DNA of 64,000 nucleotides from Blastobasis lacticolella (lineage: Eukaryota > Arthropoda > Insecta > Lepidoptera > Blastobasidae): assembly GCA_905147135.1 (NCBI GenBank), contig LR990040.1:25805857-25869856 (forward strand), in the 5' to 3' direction. The position numbers and the translations under genes were made by a program. Under the pieces are notes generated by a model. It did not search any database, was not told the DNA's origin, and saw only the letters and a list, made by a program, of their open reading frames with translations. This document shows, piece by piece, positions 57,779 to 64,000 of the stretch (within the stretch, counting starts at the first letter, position 1; each line of letters starts with the position of its first letter).

Positions 57779-58932
57779 GTGAAATTTGAGAAAGATGGTT
57801 GTCAAATTTATCAAAATAAGAAACATATTTTGACAGCTCTGCATCGCAATAACATGTATTTGTTAAATATTGTTACTGAGGCACCGGCATTCCTATCAAC
57901 AGTAGATGAAAGTGATATAAACCTGTGGCATCAGCAGATGGGCCATCTAAATTTCACTGATTTACAGAGGATAACTGAAAGTGCAGATGGAGTCAAATTG
58001 TCTAAGGTTAGTTATAAAGTTCGTACAACTTGCTTAGAAGGAAAAATGAGTAGACAACCATTCAGAAATATTGGCACTAGAGCTAGTGAACCGCTTCAAT
58101 TAATTCATTGAGATTTATGTGGTCCAATGGAAACTAATTCTATAGGAGGTGCTAAATATTATGTCACTTTTATAGATGATTATAGTAGAAGAGTGTTTGT
58201 CTATTTTTTGAAATATAAATCTGAGACTTTAGAAAAGTTTAAGGTGTTCAAGAATTTGGTGGAAAATGAGACTAATAAGAAAATAAAAGTATTACGTACA
58301 GACAACGGGAAAGAATAAATGTGAATAATGAATTTCTTTTAGTTCTGAATAGATCTGGTATTCAGCATCAAACTTCAAATCCCTACTCCCCTGAACAGAA
58401 TGGTTTGGCGGAAAGAATGAACCGTACATTGGTGGAACGAGCGAAATGCCTTATTTTGAATTCCCGTTTGCAGAAATATTTTTGGGCTGAAGCGGTTTCT
58501 ACGGCAGCTTATGTAGTAAACCGTTCACCGACAAAGGCTTTGAATTTCAAAACTCCGTACGAAATCTGGACAGGTAAGAAGCCAAATTTAAGCAATATGA
58601 GGATTTTCGGGTGCCATGCTATGGTTCATGTGCCTAAGGAAAAATGACAAAAATGGGATTCAAAAGCAGTGAACATGATATTTGTTGGATACTGTGAGCA
58701 CACTAAAGGGTACAGAATGTATGATTTAAACAGGAAGCAGATATATAATAGCAGAGATGTTGTCTTTCTAGAACATACAGTCAAGAATAATTGTGTGATA
58801 ATGCCACTTACCACTTTACAGCAACAAGAAAATGATGCTGAATCTGATACCGAAACCGCAACAAATATGACTTCGGAAGAAGAACAATTATTTGATGCAA
58901 CCAGTGAAATATCAATTGTGTCATGTGAATAA
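57779..58932 (+). pseudogene. copia integrase, broken
   Basis: HHCC finger start (NLWHQQMGHL) at about 57925, the catalytic Asp region (YVTFIDDYSRRVF) at about 58160, RTDNGKE at about 58298 and the Glu helix (NGLAERMNRTLVERA) at about 58395. Stops at 58109-58111, 58316-58318 and 58645-58647 and frame changes between them break it. The zinc finger Cys pair is damaged (LEG in place of the expected C-x-x-C). Confidence 0.8.
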
Positions 58933-59010
58933 GATAGTGATCTAAAATATGTACCGAATAAAATTCAAGATTTTAAGCCACATAGCAACATAACTTTAAG
59001 AGCAAGAAAC

Positions 59011-60096
59011 ATGAAACCTACTACATATTTTTGTCAAGAAGATACTTCAGATAGCTCCGAGCAAGCTGCAGCATCCATGTCATTGAAGGAACCGGAGACC
59101 GTAGAAGAAGCACTTTCTAGCCCGAAAGCAAAAGAGTGGAAAAATGCCATGAACTCTGAGTATGAGTCCCTCCTCCAGAATAATACATGGACGCTAGTAT
59201 CTCTTCCAGAAAATAAAAGGGTCATTCCTTGTAAATGGGTTTATAAGCTAAAAACAGATGCTAATGGTGAAGTTGTTCGTTATAAAGCAAGATTGGTCAT
59301 AAAAAGCTATATTCAAAGAAAAGGATCTGAATACAATGAAATATTTTCTCCAGTCGTACGACACACATCAATTAGATATTTACTTGCTGTGGCGGTAAAA
59401 AATAAATTATACATTGAACAAATGGATGCAGTAACTGCATTTCTGCAAGGCGACATAGATACAGAAATATATATGAGTCAACCACCAAGTTATGAACATG
59501 GAGACGAAGTATGCAGATTAAATAAGTCCATTTATGGTCTGAAGCAGGCTAGTCGCCAATGGAATTTGAAGCTTACATCTGCATTAAAAGATTTGGGGAT
59601 GAAGAGCACATCGGTGGATCCATGTGTGTACTACAAAATTGAAAATGGAAGAATTTTGTTCATACTCATCTATGTGGATGACTTGTTAATTTTTTATAAT
59701 AATGTGCAAAAGGGTGAAGAAATAAAACACCAACTGAAGAGTAAATTTTATATGAAGATGCTTGGTCCTGTCAATCATTTCATTGGTTGGAGAATAAAAC
59801 AGAATGTAACCAGAGACCAAATACAAATTGATCAAACTGCTTACATTGAAAAAGTTTTACGGCGTTTTAAAATGACTGAGTGTAATCCTGTTTGTTCGCC
59901 GAGTGATCCCAATGCCAAATTAATTTGTACAGAGGAGAAAAATATAATAAAAAATGTTCCTTATCAAGAAGCTATTGGAAGTTTACTTTACTTGTCACAA
60001 GGCACAAGACCAGATATTTGTTTTATTGTAAACAGATTATGCAGTTTCAACAATTATCCAGAATTGCTACACTGGTTAGCAAAAAAAGGGTGCTGA
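59011..60096 (+). CDS. pol: copia reverse transcriptase, longest open frame
   Basis: 361 codons. Motifs in order: EWKNAMNSEYESLLQNNTW, WVYKLKTDANGEVVRYKARL, MDAVTAFLQGD (first catalytic Asp), SIYGLKQASRQWN, and ILIYVDDLLIF (Asp pair). The reverse transcriptase core is intact. The frame is lost at about 60060-60096, where RNase H continues in another frame. Confidence 0.8.
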   Translation: MKPTTYFCQEDTSDSSEQAAASMSLKEPETVEEALSSPKAKEWKNAMNSEYESLLQNNTWTLVSLPENKRVIPCKWVYKLKTDANGEVVRYKARLVIKSYIQRKGSEYNEIFSPVVRHTSIRYLLAVAVKNKLYIEQMDAVTAFLQGDIDTEIYMSQPPSYEHGDEVCRLNKSIYGLKQASRQWNLKLTSALKDLGMKSTSVDPCVYYKIENGRILFILIYVDDLLIFYNNVQKGEEIKHQLKSKFYMKMLGPVNHFIGWRIKQNVTRDQIQIDQTAYIEKVLRRFKMTECNPVCSPSDPNAKLICTEEKNIIKNVPYQEAIGSLLYLSQGTRPDICFIVNRLCSFNNYPELLHWLAKKGC

Positions 60097-60630
60097 GATA
60101 TTTAAAAGGAACACAAGAATATAAAATGATATTCAATCATAATGAATATGAAACAAGGGTGTTTGGCTACTGCGATTCTGATTGGGCTTCAGATGTTAAC
60201 AGTCGGAGGTCTTGCTCTGGCTACACTTTTCTGTTTCAGGGTGCTACAATTTCATGGTGTTCCAAACGCCAAAATACTGTTGCATTGTCGACCATGGAGG
60301 CAGAATATATGGCATTAGCTACTGCTACTCAAGAAGCAATGTGGTTAAGAAACATGGAGTCGGAGCTGCATGGAGATCTCATGGATGCACCTACTGTCAT
60401 GTATTGTGATAATCAAAGTGCTATTAAATTTGCAGGCATTGATTCATACTGTGCCCGCAGCAAACACATCGACATAAGATACCATTTTCTTCGAAAAAAG
60501 TTGCCAATAAGGAAATAGAACTTAATTATGTTGGGACGCAGAATATGGTTGCCGATATACTGACCAAATCATTACCTCAGAAGAAGACTGATGATTGTTC
60601 CAAGGCTATGGGTTTGCAATTAAGAAGAGG
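60090..60630 (+). pseudogene. copia RNase H and C-terminus
   Basis: RVLRYLKGT, FGYCDSDWASDVNSRRS, STMEAEYMALATATQE and YCDNQSAIKFA mark the RNase H; SKHIDIRYHF closes it. The frame runs to 60518 and, in a shifted frame, to the end near 60630 (ADILTKSLP). Confidence 0.8.
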
Positions 60631-60631
60631 A
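60621..60631 (+). promoter_or_regulatory. copia polypurine tract
   Basis: taagaagagga, directly before the 3' LTR. Confidence 0.7.
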
Positions 60632-60825
60632 TGTTGAAATTTACGTTTAATTGCAAGCAACACCAATGTTTTTTTTTTAGTCGTCTATGATGTCGGGTCT
60701 ATAAATTCTGTGCCTCCTCCCTTTTTTACCGAGTTGTCAATACATGCAGTCAACTAATTTTGTGTTCCGTCTTTTATTTAAGTAAATACACAAAATTAGT
60801 GATAAATAATAATAAATATCCATCA
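60632..60825 (+). repeat. copia 3' LTR
   Basis: 194 bp; followed at once by the target duplication tattc. Confidence 0.9.
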
Positions 60826-60830
60826 TATTC

Positions 60831-62039
60831 CAAAGCCCATAGCTAAGACAGCACCTGTATGAAGCGCCATATAAATAAGGTTTAAATTACCAATTCAGCA
60901 ACAAAGGCCTTACTATAGATTTAAAGTTCTAATCTAATATCTAAAATTATTTATAAAAGATACCGATTCAGGTAAGGTTACCCATACTGTGAGAGCAAAA
61001 GGCGTAAAGTAAAAATGATGTATCCCATTCTTTAAAAGGGTTTAATAAAGTTTAAGGTTACCTATTTACTGAGTAAATGGGCATAAAGTAAAAATAATAT
61101 ATCCCATACTGTAAAGGTACAGGCTATACAGCATAAGTGTTGGTTATGTCCAACTAAACTAAAGAAAAGTAGGCTATGCCTAACTATTTAAAATTAAATT
61201 ATGTTCTAACATTTAATCTTATTAATTTAAAAAATATATATTTTAAAAGTGTACTAGTAGTGGTTGCTGACTACAAAATATCTAAATGTTGCTGAATACA
61301 AACAATTTTGAAAGAATTCAATGTAATACGAAATGTTAATATATAACTGTTGAAAAATATATGCTATAAAATATATATTATTTAATAGTAATAAATATAA
61401 AGTAGTAGTCTGCAAGTTTAGATGGACTGGGCCAAGGGGAATCTGTACAACAACACAGAACAACAAAATCTGAAAACTGCTGGAAGAAACTGTAATAAAC
61501 AATAATAATACGAATACATAAGGTATGTATGGTTTCGGTGTACCCTGTTGGAAACTGCATGATACAGGCGGAACCTATACAATGAGGGAAATATAACAGA
61601 GGATAAGGAGGTCACCAATCCAGCTCACCAGAGTCACTGCCCGCTCTGCAAAAAATATGGTGTATTATGGCTTATTTTCGGTGTCACCAACCGCATCAGT
61701 GAAGGCTTATTTTTACTGGAGTGGATCCCATACCTAATCCAGGAAAAATAGTTACAATAGGTAAATCATATTTATATTAAAGAAAGAACCTTGTAGCCAC
61801 CAAATAACTGACTAGTGCAAACAATGCTTTTCATTTCGACAAACAAACCAAAAATCTCCAGCTCCCGGGACAGGTGTTCACATTCCTAAAGTCTCTGCAG
61901 TCCAGGGGTTCGGTCGAGTCAGAGGAGTATTGATATAGCAACATTAAGCCGCAACAGTGTAGTACGTATACTATAAACTGGTAGCATAAGTAGGCTGTAG
62001 CATAATAACTGGCCAGAGCGTCAATAGGCTCGGACAGCA
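60831..62039. other. no gene seen, AT-rich
   Basis: The sequence continues the copia insertion site. A short internal repeat (tttaaggttaccta and cagtaaaaatgatgtatccca-type blocks at about 60970-61110) is visible. Minus-strand frames at 61254-61618 have no motif. Confidence 0.45.
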
Positions 62040-64000
62040 TCAAAGTATACCGGTGCAGCGTCAACATCAGGCTGCAACGGCGTAGGGATAAATAACTGGC
62101 ACAGCATCATGGGGCCGGAACAGCATGGAGTATCTGATGCAGCGTCTACAGGCTGCACAGAGCAGGGAATACTGCCGCGGCAACACGGGGCCGGGTCAGC
62201 ATGAACGTAAACCGATGCAGCGTCACAGGCTGCAACAGAGCAGGGAAAACCGCCGCGGCAACACGAGGCCGGGTCAGTGTATAAGGTAAACTGGTGCAGC
62301 GTAACAGGCTGCAACAGCATTTAAAGGGTTACCGCCACGGCACACGGAGCCGGGTCAGCGTAATAAGTAGTACGGAGTAAACTGGTGCAGCATCACTGGC
62401 TGCAACAGCATTTAAAGGGTTAACGCCACGGCACACGGGGCCGGGTTAGCGTAATAAGTAGTATAAACTGGTGCAGCGTCACTGGCTGCAACAGCATGAG
62501 GGTTACTGCCACGGCACACGGGGCCGGGTCAGCGTAATAAGTCGTATAGAGTAAACTGGTGCAGCGTCACTGGCTGCAACAGCGTTGAGGGTTACTGCCA
62601 CGGCACACGGGGCCGGGTCAGCGTAATAAGTAGTATAGAGTAAACTGGTGCAGCGTCACTGGCTGCAACAGCGTTGAGGGTTACTGCCACGGCACACAGG
62701 GTCGGGTCAGCGTAATAAGTTGTATAGAGTAAACTGGTGCAGCGTCACTGGCTGCAACAGCGTTGAGGGTTACTGCCACGGCACACGGGGCCGGGTCAGC
62801 GTAATAAATAGTATAGAGTAAACTGGTGCAGCGTCACTGGCTGCAACAGCGTTGAGGGTTACTGCCACGGCACACAGGGTCGGGTCAGCGTAATAAGTTG
62901 TATAGAGTAAACTGGTGCAGTGTCACTGGCTGCAACAGCGTTGAGGATTACTGCCACGGCACACGGGGCCGGGTCAGCGTAATAAGTAGTTTAAACTGGT
63001 GCAGCGTCACTGGCTGCAACAGCATGAGGGTAACTGCCACGGCACACGGGGCCGGGTCAGCGTAATAAGTAGTATAGAGTAAACTGGTGCAGCGTCACTG
63101 GCTGCAACAGCGTTGAGGGTTACTGCCACGGCACACGGGGCCGGGTCAGCGTAATAAGTAGTATAAACTGGTGCAGCATCACTGGCTGCAACAGCATGAG
63201 GGTTACTGCCACGGCACACGGGGCCGGGTCAGCGTAATAAGTAGTATAGAGTAAACTGGTGCAGCGTCACTGGCTGCAACAGCGTTGAGGGTTACTGCCA
63301 CGGCACACGGGGCCGGGTCAGCGTAATAAGTAGTATAAACTGGTGCAGCATCACTGGCTGCAACAGCATGAGGGTTACTGCCACGGCACACGGGGCCGGG
63401 TCAGCGTAATAAGTAGTATAGAGTAAACTGGTGCAGCGTCACTGGCTGCAACAGCGTTGAGGGTTACTGCCACGGCACACGGGGCCGGGTCAGCGTAATA
63501 AGTAGTATAAACTGGTGCAGCATCACTGGCTGCAACAGCATGAGGGTTACTGCCACGGCACACGGGGCCGGGTCAGCGTAATAAGTAGTATAGAGTAAAC
63601 TGGTGCAGCGTCACTGGCTGCAACAGCGTTGAGGGTTACTGCCACGGCACACGGGGCCGGGTCAGCGTAATAAGTAGTATAAACTGGTGCAGCATCACTG
63701 GCTGCAACAGCATGAGGGTTACTGCCACGGCACACGGGGCCGGGTCAGCGTAATAAGTAGTATAGAGTAAACTGGTGCAGCGTCACTGGCTGCAACAGCG
63801 TTGAGGGTTACTGCCACGGCACACGGGGCCGGGTCAGCGTAATAAGTAGTATAGAGTAAACTGGTGCAGCGTCACTGGCTGCAACAGCGTTGAGGGTTAC
63901 CGCCACGGCACACGGGGCCGGGTCAGCGTAATAAGTAGTATAGAGTAAACTGGTGCAGCGTCACTGGCTGCAACAGCGTTGAGGGTTACTGCCACGGCAC
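62040..64000. repeat. satellite array, monomers of 84-89 bp with a 172 bp higher-order period
   Basis: Monomers start gtgcagcgtcactggctg. The left end (62040-62470) is degenerate with shorter units. From 62471 to 62915 the monomer is 88-89 bp. From about 62915 to 63775, 84 bp and 88 bp monomers alternate, giving five nearly identical 172 bp dimers. From 63775 the 89 bp form returns and runs off the window. The minus-strand frames here repeat every 172 bases and are artefacts. Confidence 0.9.

Larger units (their letters stand above)
56383..60825 (+). mobile_element. copia (Ty1/copia) LTR retrotransposon, full length but mutated
   Basis: Two 194 bp LTRs (TGTTG...ATCA) flank gag, protease, integrase, reverse transcriptase and RNase H in copia order. 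A perfect 5 bp duplication (tattc, 56378-56382 and 60826-60830) marks the insertion. A primer site lies directly after the 5' LTR and a purine tract before the 3' LTR. The coding region has several stops and frame changes, so the copy is dead. The LTRs differ by a handful of substitutions, so it is moderately young. Confidence 0.9.

Noticed and set aside
62021..63735. Repeated minus-strand 62-codon frames with Cys and Ala repeats
   Set aside because: Identical frames every 172 bases follow the satellite unit; no start context or transcript signal.

Overview
The window reads as a repeat-packed stretch of insect nuclear DNA, most likely from a moth or butterfly. The assignment rests on the repeat families. 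They include a CR1-type LINE with a PHD plus baculovirus-FP25-like ORF1, a Jockey-like LINE and fragments of RTE-type LINE 3' ends of the kind common in Lepidoptera. There are also an errantivirus with an env remnant, a DIRS element and a copia element. Genes are eukaryotic in form, with GT/AG introns, TATA boxes and AATAAA signals. I see no rRNA, no CRISPR and no bacterial operon. The assignment is by recognition only; no search was run.

Layout. 0-12.6 kb: LINEs and LINE debris, with one nearly intact CR1 element (about 1.7-6.5 kb) and a decayed Jockey-like element (7.0-9.65 kb). 12.6-18.9 kb: an LTR errantivirus (LTR, partial gag, pol, broken env, polypurine tract, LTR) carrying two later LINE insertions. 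18.9-22.8 kb: a DIRS-type tyrosine-recombinase retrotransposon cut short in its recombinase. 23.0-42.8 kb: a lower-repeat, AT-rich island split by a 5.4 kb repeat element at 29.6-35.0 kb. It carries small genes on both strands: signal-peptide peptides with tiny exons, a cysteine-rich peptide with a tandem broken paralogue, a small membrane protein, a broken two-exon gene, an orphan 111-residue protein and a viral-type ankyrin protein. This gene mix resembles a polydnavirus (parasitoid wasp virus) segment, so the leading hypothesis is an endogenised polydnavirus segment in a lepidopteran genome. 43.0-53.6 kb: a 10.7 kb inverted repeat whose two 5 kb arms are copies of the 29.6-35.0 kb element. 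53.6-54.7 kb: two short elements with TG...CA ends packed into TATATA runs. 56.4-60.8 kb: a complete but mutated copia element with 194 bp LTRs and a perfect 5 bp target duplication. 62.0-64.0 kb: a satellite array with an 88+84 bp dimer, 172 bp higher-order period, running off the window.

How the parts relate. The elements form a readable insertion history. RTE ends landed in the errantivirus env and the DIRS gag with 13 bp target duplications. A repeat module of 465-488 bp (here called module L) then landed in LINE tails and TA-rich sites, and also bounds the two large non-coding elements. The only candidates for working, non-transposon genes are the short genes at 25.5, 27.8, 35.8 and 37.5-37.9 kb, and possibly the 5'-truncated ankyrin frame at 38.8-39.3 kb.
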